From Anaerolineales bacterium UBA2395 (lineage in GTDB: Bacteria > Chloroflexota > Anaerolineae > Anaerolineales > Villigracilaceae): 64,000 bases of DNA. The stretch covers positions 62,001 through 126,000 of the forward strand of contig DDSH01000030.1 of assembly GCA_002343775.1 (NCBI GenBank). The letters are read 5' to 3'. This document shows, piece by piece, positions 1 to 7,025 of this stretch. The first letter of the stretch is position 1. Each line of letters opens with the position of its first letter. The notes beneath the pieces are model-generated. The model was not told where the DNA came from. It saw nothing but the letters and a program-made list of their open reading frames with translations, and searched no databases. The position numbers and the translations under genes are program-made.

Positions 1-482
1 ACTTGTAGCGCGTCTGTGTTGGTGGGGGATGGCTCAATGTACATGACATACAAAACGGATGTGCCATCATTGCAGTGCAGGTATCCGCTCAACGATGTCG
101 ACTCGCCGGGAACGGTGTCTTGGATCAGATCCACGGTTTGGCGTCCGCATACTGTGCGCCACGCGTCTTTGAACTGGAACATGCCGCGGTTTTCAGTGAC
201 GGTTTCTTTTGCGCTGGCGGCAGTGATAAATGCCTCGCCAGGCAGGGTCTGCCAGAGTACCTTGCCCGCTTCATTGTGGATGATGAGCTGTCCGCCTTCC
301 TCATTGGTCCACTCCACGTTGAATTCGCCGACTTGGGAAATGCCGGCTGGCGCGCCGCTTTCGAGCACGGTCAGCGTGCCGTTCAGTTGAAAATTCTCCG
401 GTCGCAGACGCGGACCTGTAACAAGCGCCGCGCCGAAAGCGACAGATAGAAATAGAATGATCTTGATTATGTTGTTTTTCAT
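1..482 (-). CDS. Secreted protein, N-terminal part (possible GH31-like glycosidase)
   Basis: The reading frame is open from an ATG at 482 to the window edge (160 codons, no stop), so the C-terminus is missing. Residues 1-23 form a signal peptide: basic start MKNNIIK, then a hydrophobic stretch. The rest looks like a beta-rich domain, with GKVLWQTLPGEAFITAAS and NRGMFQFKD. This pattern recalls the N-terminal galactose-mutarotase-like domain of family GH31 alpha-glucosidases/sulfoquinovosidases, but no catalytic motif is inside the window, so that call is inference. It lies 16 nt downstream of the membrane protein gene at 499-1008 and could be cotranscribed with it. The upstream GGAAAAC is a weak ribosome binding site. 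Confidence 0.55.
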   Translation of the reverse strand, partial: MKNNIIKIILFLSVAFGAALVTGPRLRPENFQLNGTLTVLESGAPAGISQVGEFNVEWTNEEGGQLIIHNEAGKVLWQTLPGEAFITAASAKETVTENRGMFQFKDAWRTVCGRQTVDLIQDTVPGESTSLSGYLHCNDGTSVLYVMYIEPSPTNTDALQ

Positions 483-498
483 GTTTTCCAAAATAGAC

Positions 499-1008
499 TT
501 ACTTCTTTCGCAAACTTCGCAGATCAAGGACCAATGGTTTGTGCGGCTTGCCCGAGGATGAAAATGCCGCTCCGATCAGCAGCAGGAAAGAGCCGAGGCA
601 TAAGCCACCGAGGTGGGTGCTGTATTCCAGAAAAAACGCCAGTTTGACCTTTGCAAAAACAGGAAAGGATTTCAGGTAGCGCACCTGGTACTCGCCGTAT
701 TCTTTATACGACCTGCCGCTGAAGAGCGGGTCGAGGTCAAACAGTATGGGAGCCGTAAGCGGATAAAAGGTTACCGTTTCGCCCTGCTGGGTGACAAATT
801 CCACTTTGCCTGTCCAGCAGGTTTCGCCGGCAGAACAGTTTTTGGCGGCATTCGACACTTTGCCGATGGCTTTTTCACCCGTCAGGTCGAGTGCCACGGC
901 TCCGAGAAATGCCAGACAGGTGAATAGAAAGAAGAGGATGCCTATGAACTTTAATATCCGATTTCCAATGCCTTCTTTTTTGAGCGCTTCATTTCCCTGG
1001 GGTTCCAT
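499..1008 (-). CDS. Small membrane protein, DUF3592-like
   Basis: 169 residues. The ATG at 1008 is chosen because AGGAGAAACAAC lies just before it; a longer open frame to 1200 overlaps the neighbouring methyltransferase and has no such site. A hydrophobic helix (about residues 20-43) is followed by an extracytoplasmic segment with a Cys pair (NCSAGETCW) and a beta-rich part (GKVEFVTQQGETVTFYP), then a second helix near residues 135-155. This two-helix layout with an exposed strand-rich loop resembles the DUF3592 family. Function is unknown. It sits between a methyltransferase and a secreted protein on the same strand. Confidence 0.6.
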   Translation of the reverse strand: MEPQGNEALKKEGIGNRILKFIGILFFLFTCLAFLGAVALDLTGEKAIGKVSNAAKNCSAGETCWTGKVEFVTQQGETVTFYPLTAPILFDLDPLFSGRSYKEYGEYQVRYLKSFPVFAKVKLAFFLEYSTHLGGLCLGSFLLLIGAAFSSSGKPHKPLVLDLRSLRKK

Positions 1009-1040
1009 GTTGTTTCTCCTTGTACAGATAAAATTTATGG

Positions 1041-1664
1041 CTATTTTACGGCGGTGACAACGATCAGAGTGGCATTCCTGTGATGGTCTAACGTATTTAC
1101 TTCGGTTTGAAACCCGGCTTGTTCGAAGGGTTTTGAAAACCGTTCCAACAATAGCGCGTCCAGCGTTTGCGGGCTTTCGCCCGTGATCTTGTATAACCAC
1201 TTAAGAAAGGAATTGGATGGAAATGTTGCAGGGAGAACGATCAATTTGCCGCCGGGGCGCAGGATGCGTTTGACCTCTGCGAGTGTTTTTTGGTCGAAGA
1301 TGTACTCAGTGGGGAAGGTGGATAGGACGGTGTCGAACGAGCCAGAGGCATAGGGCAGGGCTTGGGTCAGCCCGCGTGTCAGTTTTTGATTTGTGCCAAG
1401 GCGGCGCGCAGCGATGCGACCCATCTGCGTGGATTCATCGATGGCGACAGGACTCAGCCCACGGTCCAGCAAGAAGCGCTGCAAGTGACCGGGGCCATGT
1501 CCAAGCTCGAGAACGCGAGTCCCTTCGATAAATGGAACCACGCTGTAGACCCAGTCTTTCCATTTGCCGAATGAAACGACCCAGGCGACAAGGTCGTACG
1601 TGAAGGCGAAGGGATGATAAAGCAGATGGAAAAAGAACCGCATGAAGCGGCGGATGATGTCCAT
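1041..1664 (-). CDS. Class I SAM-dependent methyltransferase
   Basis: 207 residues. A hydrophobic N-terminal stretch (residues 8-32) precedes the Rossmann methyltransferase core: motif I is VLELGHGPGHLQ at about 49-60, followed by the acidic strand end VAIDES and the post-motif QALPYASGSFDTVLSTF typical of the Methyltransf_11 family. The substrate cannot be told; the N-terminal helix suggests membrane association, so a lipid or quinone substrate is possible (inference). No Shine-Dalgarno sequence precedes the ATG at 1664; the terminator hairpin of the ytxH-like gene lies immediately upstream. ATG at residue 8 is an alternative start. Confidence 0.8.
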   Translation of the reverse strand: MDIIRRFMRFFFHLLYHPFAFTYDLVAWVVSFGKWKDWVYSVVPFIEGTRVLELGHGPGHLQRFLLDRGLSPVAIDESTQMGRIAARRLGTNQKLTRGLTQALPYASGSFDTVLSTFPTEYIFDQKTLAEVKRILRPGGKLIVLPATFPSNSFLKWLYKITGESPQTLDALLLERFSKPFEQAGFQTEVNTLDHHRNATLIVVTAVK

Positions 1665-1669
1665 AAATA

Positions 1670-1701
1670 AAAGGAGGGTTTGACTTATCGGTCAAACCCT
1701 C
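1670..1701 (-). terminator. Hairpin terminator after the ytxH-like gene
   Basis: GAGGGTTTGAC (1674-1684) pairs with GTCAAACCCTC (1691-1701): an 11-bp perfect stem with a 6-nt loop. On the minus strand it is followed by CTTTTATTT. It lies 15 nt past the stop of the gene at 1717-2067 and directly before the methyltransferase start. Confidence 0.75.
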
Positions 1702-1716
1702 GTGGGTGTTTTGATA

Positions 1717-2067
1717 TTACGCGGGGGTTGGGTTGCCGCTGTCCTTTTTGGTGGTCTTGCGGACGGCTTCGATGGCGCCCTTGCCGCGTTCTTTCACTTC
1801 GTTGGCGAGCTCGGTGGCGCGTTCCCTGGCAACCTTGGTTAGTTCCTCGGCGCGTTGGCGGGCTTCGGCGGCGGCGGCTTCGGCGCGGGCGAGCGCTTCT
1901 TCTGCAGAGTGGGCGGCGCGGTCGCGCAGTTCGATGGATTTATCCTTGATCAACGCGCGGGTTTCCTCGCCGGACTGGGGTGCAAAGAGCAGGGCGACCA
2001 CAGCACCGGTGAGACCGCCGACGACAAATCCTACAAGAAAGGCTCCAAATTCATCACGGTCAGACAT
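1717..2067 (-). CDS. YtxH domain-containing protein
   Basis: 116 residues. One N-terminal transmembrane helix with a Gly-rich pattern (FLVGFVVGGLTGAVVALLFAP, given here as positions 10-30) followed by the SGEETRALIKDK segment is the YtxH (PF12732) signature. The rest is a long Ala/Glu/Arg-rich amphipathic helix (about residues 45-100), probably a coiled coil, with a Lys-rich tail. YtxH proteins are small general-stress membrane proteins in Firmicutes and Chloroflexi; no molecular function is known. AAAGGAGATC precedes the ATG. It is followed by a strong hairpin terminator, and the gene for another single-helix protein lies 65 nt upstream. Confidence 0.85.
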   Translation of the reverse strand: MSDRDEFGAFLVGFVVGGLTGAVVALLFAPQSGEETRALIKDKSIELRDRAAHSAEEALARAEAAAAEARQRAEELTKVARERATELANEVKERGKGAIEAVRKTTKKDSGNPTPA

Positions 2068-2132
2068 GATTGATCTCCTTTTATGGTTTGGTCAAATGGA
2101 CAGTATCTTTTTGGATGACTGCCGATTGATTG

Positions 2133-2597
2133 CTACTTGGGCTTGATACCCATTAATTCTAACATACGCTTCATGGCAGCCAAATAGCCATTTAGTTTGA
2201 TGACCGGCTCGACCACATTTTCACCCAAAAATTCCGCTGTTCCGCGCAGGGTATTGACCGTTTCACTGGTGGCATTTAGGATGGGGCGGACCTCGTTCTG
2301 CAGCAGGTTGATCAGACTGGCAAGCTGGACGACGAGCACGATCAGCGCCACGCCAATGACCAGCGTTTCGAGCGCGACGACGATGATGAACACATCGCGG
2401 ATCTTGTCTGTGGGGGTTTCAGGCTGCAAGAGGAAGTAGATCGCCACACCCAAGATCGCCACAAGGACGACGATCCCGGCGATGATGCCTGCCATGATCT
2501 GTTTTTGACGGCGTTCCTGTTCGCGCAGTTCTGCCAATTGTTCCGGTGTCATCTGCGGCGGGGGCGGGGTCTGTTGTTCTGGTTGTGGGAGAGCCAT
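2133..2597 (-). CDS. Membrane protein with two helices, DUF948-like
   Basis: 154 residues. A Pro/Gln-rich cytoplasmic N-terminus (residues 1-20) and a basic helix (REQERRQKQ) lead to a transmembrane segment at about 35-58; a second follows at about 68-92. The C-terminal part (LQNEVRPILNATSETVNTL) is an amphipathic helix resembling DUF948-type proteins that accompany YtxH. There is no Shine-Dalgarno sequence; TATAAT lies exactly 6 nt before the ATG, so the mRNA is probably leaderless. Function is unknown; the pairing with a YtxH protein suggests a shared envelope-stress role (inference). Confidence 0.65.
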   Translation of the reverse strand: MALPQPEQQTPPPPQMTPEQLAELREQERRQKQIMAGIIAGIVVLVAILGVAIYFLLQPETPTDKIRDVFIIVVALETLVIGVALIVLVVQLASLINLLQNEVRPILNATSETVNTLRGTAEFLGENVVEPVIKLNGYLAAMKRMLELMGIKPK

Positions 2598-2603
2598 GTA
2601 TTA

Positions 2604-2609
2604 ATTATA
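2604..2609 (-). promoter_or_regulatory. -10 box, leaderless promoter
   Basis: TATAAT on the minus strand is separated from the ATG at 2597 by six bases (TAATAC). A start site seven bases past the box falls on the A of ATG. No clear -35 hexamer was seen. Confidence 0.6.
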
Positions 2610-2650
2610 AAGGATTAATGATGAAATTTCATTAGTTTTGGCAAAATTGT

Positions 2651-3619
2651 TTATATTCCCATTAATTCCATTTCATACTTTACCGTTTCCGCCCAACCTG
2701 CACTGACCGGGCGCGGGTCGAAGCCGAGTTCGCGTTTGGCTTTGGAGTTGTCCCCGATATAGGTGACACCTGCGATGATGCGCAGCCCTTCCGAAGTGTA
2801 CGATTCAGGCAGGATCGCATCGAGCGGTTTGACCAGAGCAGACATGGCCTTCATCAGGTTTGGAGAAACTCCCATCGGCGCACGCTTCCCGGATACTTTG
2901 CTGGCGAGTTGATAGGCATCGTAAAGTTTATACGGTTCGCCGCAAATATGATAACTCTCGCCGATCTTTCCCTTCTCCATGGCAAGGATGTGACCGTCCA
3001 CAATATCATCGACATGCGCCCAGCATAGTGTGGTCTCGTACGGGAGCATGGGGAGTTGCCCGCGCAGGAAATTGATCAGCGAGGTCCGCACGGAGGATGT
3101 ATCTCCGGGTCCGTAGATCAGACCGGGCTGTACAATGACCAGCGGCAATCCCTTGGCGATGAATTCATTGGCAATATCATGCGCAGCGGCTTTTGTGCGG
3201 TCATATTCGCTGAGGTGCTGACCGGTGAAATGATAGGCTTCATCCACCAGTTTGCCTTTTGTATCCGAGTTGACCGCCAGCGTGCTGGTATACACGCCTT
3301 TGGGAATCTTCAATTCCTGCATCAATTCCAATACATTGCGCGTGCCGTTGATATTGACCTCCACCCCGCCGCGTTTGTCCTTGGCGCCGACTTTATACCA
3401 GCCGGCCACATGATAGACGCCCTCCACGCCGGTCATCGCTTCGCGCATGGACCCTTTCTCGGTCACATCGCCTTTGAACAATTTCACGCCGAGGGCTTGC
3501 AAGTCCTTCGCCTTCTCCGGCGAGCGGACGGATGCATTCACTTCATGTCCCGCCGCGCGTAACTTCTTTGCCAACACGCCGCCGACAAACCCGGTTGCAC
3601 CTGTTACGAAATACTTCAT
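2651..3619 (-). CDS. NAD-dependent epimerase/dehydratase (extended SDR)
   Basis: 322 residues. The N-terminal nucleotide-binding motif TGATGFVGG (residues 7-15) is the TGxxGxxG of extended short-chain dehydrogenases, and YDRTK is the catalytic YxxxK. The overall pattern (VYHVAGWYKVG, GTRNVLELMQE, PGLIYGPGD) fits the dihydroflavonol-4-reductase / hopanoid-associated HpnA-like branch. It would reduce or epimerise a sugar, steroid or terpenoid substrate with NAD(P)H in the cytoplasm; the substrate is unknown. CAGGAGAGGCAGC precedes the ATG. It is divergent from the TetR gene, so the TetR protein may also act on it, although the two operators lie near the TetR start. Confidence 0.85.
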   Translation of the reverse strand: MKYFVTGATGFVGGVLAKKLRAAGHEVNASVRSPEKAKDLQALGVKLFKGDVTEKGSMREAMTGVEGVYHVAGWYKVGAKDKRGGVEVNINGTRNVLELMQELKIPKGVYTSTLAVNSDTKGKLVDEAYHFTGQHLSEYDRTKAAAHDIANEFIAKGLPLVIVQPGLIYGPGDTSSVRTSLINFLRGQLPMLPYETTLCWAHVDDIVDGHILAMEKGKIGESYHICGEPYKLYDAYQLASKVSGKRAPMGVSPNLMKAMSALVKPLDAILPESYTSEGLRIIAGVTYIGDNSKAKRELGFDPRPVSAGWAETVKYEMELMGI

Positions 3620-3807
3620 GCTGCCTCTCCTGTAGAGTTGATACTTCGCGGACGATTCTACCCGCTAAAATGTTACGCCTCCTGCTGGACCTTGAGCGGA
3701 TCGCCGAAGTTGGTTTTTTTCTCACGCTTCGAGTTCGTCCTCACAGAACCCGCTAAAGCAGATTGCGAAATTGTCTGACATGCATAAAAAAATTCCAATA
3801 AATTCTC

Positions 3808-3859
3808 TTGACTCTCCCTACCGACGGTAGTACACTGTCCCTACCTACCGTTCGGTAGG
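3808..3859 (+). promoter_or_regulatory. tetR promoter with two overlapping palindromic operators
   Basis: TTGACT (3808-3813) and TACACT (3831-3836) are separated by 17 bp, a good housekeeping promoter. CTACCGACGGTAG (3818-3830) fills most of the spacer, ending at the -10 box. CCTACCGTTCGGTAGG (3844-3859) covers the start region. Both share CTACCG-N(1-2)-CGGTAG, the symmetry expected of a TetR-family dimer site. Binding by the adjacent regulator and autorepression are inferred. Confidence 0.8.
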
Positions 3860-3871
3860 GAAGGAGACTTC

Positions 3872-4432
3872 GTGACCCGAGACGATATTCTTGATGCTGC
3901 TGCGCAGGTGTTTCGCCAGAAGGGCTTTCATGGCGCGTCCATGTCTGATATTGCCGGAGCATTGGATGTGCAAAAGGCAAGCCTTTACCATCACGTTGAG
4001 TCAAAGCAGGAGATTCTGCTTGCCCTGCTTGACCGTGCTTTGGTCATGTTAACTGCACATATCTCTGCCATCTCTGCCCAATCCCTTCCCGCTGACCAAA
4101 AACTTCGGCTTATGATCCGCGGATACCTTTCAGCCTTAGCCGACAATGTCGACCTGACCGCTGTTCTGCTTTTCGAACATCGCTCGCTCGATAAAAAGTC
4201 TCATGCCCGCCATGTCCCTCAACGTGATACGTTCGAGGCGCTATGGCGGGATGTGCTTAATGAGGGGGTTCGCACCAGGGTCTTCGACCTGAAAGACACC
4301 GGTCTTGCCGTCCGTGCCCTGATGGGTGTGATGAATTGGACGCTCACCTGGTACCACCCCGAAGGAGGGAAATCCATCGAACAGATCGCCGATGAATATT
4401 CCGATTTTGTGTTGAAGGGAATGTTGAAGTAA
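3872..4432 (+). CDS. TetR family transcriptional regulator
   Basis: 186 residues, GTG start at 3872 with AAGGAG six bases upstream. Residues 1-50 are a TetR_N helix-turn-helix (ILDAAAQVFRQKGFHGASM, then LDVQKASLYHHVESKQ). The C-terminal ligand domain resembles FadR/KstR2-like TetR_C members with a WYHPEGG segment, the type that often senses acyl-CoA. It begins the fatty-acid degradation cluster. The two CTACCG/CGGTAG operators in its promoter indicate autoregulation, and the downstream operon may be controlled by read-through from this promoter. Ligand (acyl-CoA) is inference from context. Confidence 0.9.
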   Translation: MTRDDILDAAAQVFRQKGFHGASMSDIAGALDVQKASLYHHVESKQEILLALLDRALVMLTAHISAISAQSLPADQKLRLMIRGYLSALADNVDLTAVLLFEHRSLDKKSHARHVPQRDTFEALWRDVLNEGVRTRVFDLKDTGLAVRALMGVMNWTLTWYHPEGGKSIEQIADEYSDFVLKGMLK

Positions 4433-4441
4433 ATCTGACCA

Positions 4442-4486
4442 TGGACGATAGACGATTGACCATCGTCGACAATCGTCCATCGTCCA
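4442..4486. repeat. Convergent 7-nt repeat palindrome, TGGACGA type
   Basis: GGACGATAGACGATTG (4443-4458) pairs with CAATCGTCCATCGTCC (4470-4485) with one mismatch and an 11-nt loop. Each arm is a run of 7-nt units (TGGACGA, TAGACGA, TTGACCA; on the other strand TGGACGA, TGGACGA, TTGTCGA). It lies between the TetR gene and the first acyl-CoA dehydrogenase gene and stops just before the ribosome binding site AAGGAG. Confidence 0.8.
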
Positions 4487-4503
4487 AAAAGGAGTGAAGA
4501 CAA

Positions 4504-5592
4504 ATGTATTCGTTCGAACCCAATGATGAACAACAAATGTTGATCGATGCGGTGGGGAAGTATGCCGAGAACGACCTGCGCCCAGCCGCGCACGATGCCG
4601 AAGAAAGCCGCGAATTGCCGAAGAAACTCGTCAGCAAGGGTTGGGAACTCGGCTTTTTGCAAGCGTCCACACCTGAAGCATATGGCGGCTTCGGGGAACG
4701 CAGCGCCGTTACCGGTGTGCTTGCGCTCGAAGAGATGGCGTATGGCGATCTCGCCGGGGCGTTGGCTGTGCTTACACCCTCGTTGTTTGCCACGCCGGTT
4801 TTGCTCGGCGGCAGCGAAGAACAGAAACAGCATTACCTCCCCAAAATTGTCGGTGGCGATTGGGCTCCCTACACCGGCGCACTCATGGAAATGAGTTTTG
4901 ACTTCGACCCCAACGTGCTCAAGACCACAGCCAAAGCCGAAGGCGACAAATATATCCTCAACGGTGAGAAAATTTTTGTCCCGTTTGCCAAGGATGCCGA
5001 AGCGCTCCTGGTGTACGCAAATCTCGATGGGGTCACTCAAGGTTTCATCGTCGAGAAAGGAAGCGCAGGGTTATCCATCTCTGATGAACGCGAAAAGGTG
5101 ATGGGATTGAATGCCCTGCCCATGTACCGTGTCAAACTGGAGAATGTCTCCGCCAGCCGACTCGGCGGCGCTTCAGGTCACGACTTTGAATTGATCCTGT
5201 CTGCGATGAGAGTTGCCTCCGCCGCAGCCGCTGTGGGCGTTGCACGGTCATCGTTTGAATATGCAAAGAATTACGCAAAAGAACGCGATGCCTTCGGTGT
5301 GAAGATCGCCCAGAAGCAAGCCATTGCCTTCTTCCTCGCGGAAATGGCGACGGAAATGGAAGCCATCCGATTGCTGACGTGGGAAGCCGCGTGGAAACTT
5401 GATAACAACAAGGAAGACGCATCCACTTCTGCATACCTCGCCCAGACCGGCGCAGCCGACATGGCGATGATGGTCACCGACCGCGGCGTGCAGATCTACG
5501 GCGGACACGGCTACATCCGCGAGAACCCGGTGGAACTGCTCATGCGCAACGGACGTGGATTTGCGGCAATGTTGGGATTGGTGATTCTGTAA
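4504..5592 (+). CDS. Acyl-CoA dehydrogenase family protein lacking the C-terminal catalytic Glu
   Basis: 362 residues. N-terminal helical domain (MYSFEPNDEQQMLIDAV), middle FAD-binding beta domain (residues about 120-220) and C-terminal helical domain with the family motif QIYGGHGYIRENPVE. It then ends at LLMRNGRGFAAMLGLVIL. Usual members continue into IYEGT, whose Glu is the catalytic base; that segment is absent here. Either the protein uses another base or it serves as the non-catalytic partner of the next gene product, as in alpha2-beta2 acyl-CoA dehydrogenases. AAGGAGTGAAGACAA precedes the ATG. First structural gene of the beta-oxidation operon. Confidence 0.88.
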   Translation: MYSFEPNDEQQMLIDAVGKYAENDLRPAAHDAEESRELPKKLVSKGWELGFLQASTPEAYGGFGERSAVTGVLALEEMAYGDLAGALAVLTPSLFATPVLLGGSEEQKQHYLPKIVGGDWAPYTGALMEMSFDFDPNVLKTTAKAEGDKYILNGEKIFVPFAKDAEALLVYANLDGVTQGFIVEKGSAGLSISDEREKVMGLNALPMYRVKLENVSASRLGGASGHDFELILSAMRVASAAAAVGVARSSFEYAKNYAKERDAFGVKIAQKQAIAFFLAEMATEMEAIRLLTWEAAWKLDNNKEDASTSAYLAQTGAADMAMMVTDRGVQIYGGHGYIRENPVELLMRNGRGFAAMLGLVIL

Positions 5593-5669
5593 AAGTTTCA
5601 GGGTACAGGTTTAAGGTTGCAGGTTGGTTTTTTTACCTTCAACGTTCAACTTTACACCTTCAACCTCAA
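5590..5669. repeat. Convergent 7-nt repeat palindrome, GGTTNNA type
   Basis: The left arm contains plus-strand units GGTTTAA, GGTTGCA and GGTTGG; the right arm, read on the minus strand, contains GGTTGAA, GGTGTAA, AGTTGAA and CGTTGAA. The centre is GGTTTTTTTACC. It fills the gap between the two acyl-CoA dehydrogenase genes and ends where AAGGAG of the next gene begins. Confidence 0.8.
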
Positions 5670-5679
5670 GGAGAGAAAA

Positions 5680-6939
5680 ATGACCATTGACTTCGAAACC
5701 CCCAAACCGATTGCGCAGATGAATACCATGCTGCAAACGGTTGCTGAAAATATGATGCGCAGCACAGCGCGTGAGTTCGACGAGAATGAACATGCGATCC
5801 CGTGGGATTACATTGAGTTCATGCACACTGCCATGCGTTCGATGGGCGGCGCAGGCGGATTGGCTCCGCAGGAAGAGAAACCGAAGGAAGGCGCGGAGAA
5901 ACGTCCGCCCATCGGGTATCAACGCCTTGCGGCTCAGATCGAAATGCTTGCCTGGGGCGATGTGGGCTACTATCTCATCACACCCGGCGGCGGACTCGGC
6001 GCGGCGGCGGTTCAGGCGGCAGGTACGCCTGAACAGAAAGCCAAGTTCCTCGCTCGCTTCAATGAAGAAAAACCAACCTTCGCCGCGATGTGCATGACCG
6101 AACCCGGTGCGGGTTCCGATACATCTGCGATCCGTGCGCGCGCTATTTTGGATGAAAAGACCAATGAGTGGATCATCAACGGTGAGAAGATCTTCGTTAC
6201 CGCGGGTGATAAGTCCTTCACCGAATATGAAAAACTCGGCAAGGGCTTTATCGTGGTGTGGGCGAGCATCGATCCGTCTGCCGGACGCGCAGGGATGCGT
6301 GCATTCGTGGTGGAGGCGGGAACGCCGGGTGTGAAGATCACCAAACTCGAACATAAGCTTGGTATCCGCGCCAGCGATACGGCTGCCATCTCTCTCGTGG
6401 ATGCGCGTGTGCCGTTCGATAATCTGCTCGGCAAGCCAACAGTCGAAAAGACGACCACCGGCTTCAAAGGCGCGATGGCAACCTTCGATGCAACCCGTCC
6501 GCTTGTGGCGGCTTCGGGTTTGGGTGTTGCGCGTGCCGCGCTTGAATTCCTGAAAGAAAAACTCAAAGAGAACGGTGTTGAAATTCGTTATGGTCTTCCG
6601 CGCCAGAAACTGACCTCCATCGAAAAAGATGTCATCGATATGGATGTTCAACTTCGTTCCGCCTGGTTGATGGTGTTGAAGGCGGTCTGGATGGCGGATA
6701 ATAAGAAATCGAACGCGCTCGAGTCTTCGATGAGCAAGGTCAAGGCGGGCGATGTCACCACCAAGGTCACGCAGAAGGCGGTGGAGATTCTCGGTCCGCT
6801 CGGTTATAGCCGCGAGTTCCTGCTTGAGAAATGGTTCCGCGATGCAAAGATCACCGATATTTATGAGGGAACGGGTCAGATCAATCGGCTCGTGGTGGCG
6901 CGGCAGATTTTGGGGTATACGGGAGCGGAGTTGCGATAG
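5680..6939 (+). CDS. Acyl-CoA dehydrogenase
   Basis: 419 residues. It oxidises acyl-CoA to trans-2-enoyl-CoA with FAD, passing electrons to an electron-transfer flavoprotein. Seen: FAD-domain segment MCMTEPGAGSDTSAI (about residues 144-158), GEKIFVTAGDKS, and the C-terminal IYEGTGQINRLVVARQI whose E396 is the expected catalytic base. The ATG at 5680 is chosen for AAGGAGAG just upstream; a longer frame from 5617 merely reads through the repeat. The protein is about 30 residues longer than classic short-chain enzymes, including a charged insertion near residue 65 (EEKPKEGAEKRPP). Likely partner of the preceding, catalytically incomplete paralogue. Confidence 0.93.
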   Translation: MTIDFETPKPIAQMNTMLQTVAENMMRSTAREFDENEHAIPWDYIEFMHTAMRSMGGAGGLAPQEEKPKEGAEKRPPIGYQRLAAQIEMLAWGDVGYYLITPGGGLGAAAVQAAGTPEQKAKFLARFNEEKPTFAAMCMTEPGAGSDTSAIRARAILDEKTNEWIINGEKIFVTAGDKSFTEYEKLGKGFIVVWASIDPSAGRAGMRAFVVEAGTPGVKITKLEHKLGIRASDTAAISLVDARVPFDNLLGKPTVEKTTTGFKGAMATFDATRPLVAASGLGVARAALEFLKEKLKENGVEIRYGLPRQKLTSIEKDVIDMDVQLRSAWLMVLKAVWMADNKKSNALESSMSKVKAGDVTTKVTQKAVEILGPLGYSREFLLEKWFRDAKITDIYEGTGQINRLVVARQILGYTGAELR

Positions 6940-6940
6940 C

Positions 6941-7014
6941 GGTTTAAGGTTGAATGTTCAAGGTTGAAGGTTTTGTTTTGAAGCCTTTAACCTGCAACCT
7001 TCAACCTGTAACCT
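6941..7014. repeat. Convergent 7-nt repeat palindrome, GGTTNNA type
   Basis: Plus-strand units: GGTTTAA, GGTTGAA, TGTTCAA, GGTTGAA, GGTTTTG. Minus-strand units from the other end: GGTTACA, GGTTGAA, GGTTGCA, GGTTAAA, GGCTTCA. The arrays face each other and can fold into a long imperfect hairpin. It occupies the whole gap between the acyl-CoA dehydrogenase and fadN-like genes. Confidence 0.85.
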
Positions 7015-7025
7015 AAGGAGAACCT

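Noticed and set aside
75..449. Plus-strand open frame opposite the first gene
   Set aside because: It lies opposite the minus-strand frame that has a signal peptide and domain-like pattern; the plus frame shows no motif and no ribosome site.
5617..5679. N-terminal extension of the second acyl-CoA dehydrogenase
   Set aside because: The extension is only translated repeat sequence; AAGGAG just before 5680 and the family start support the shorter protein. The same applies to 10622-10750 before the SCP2 gene.
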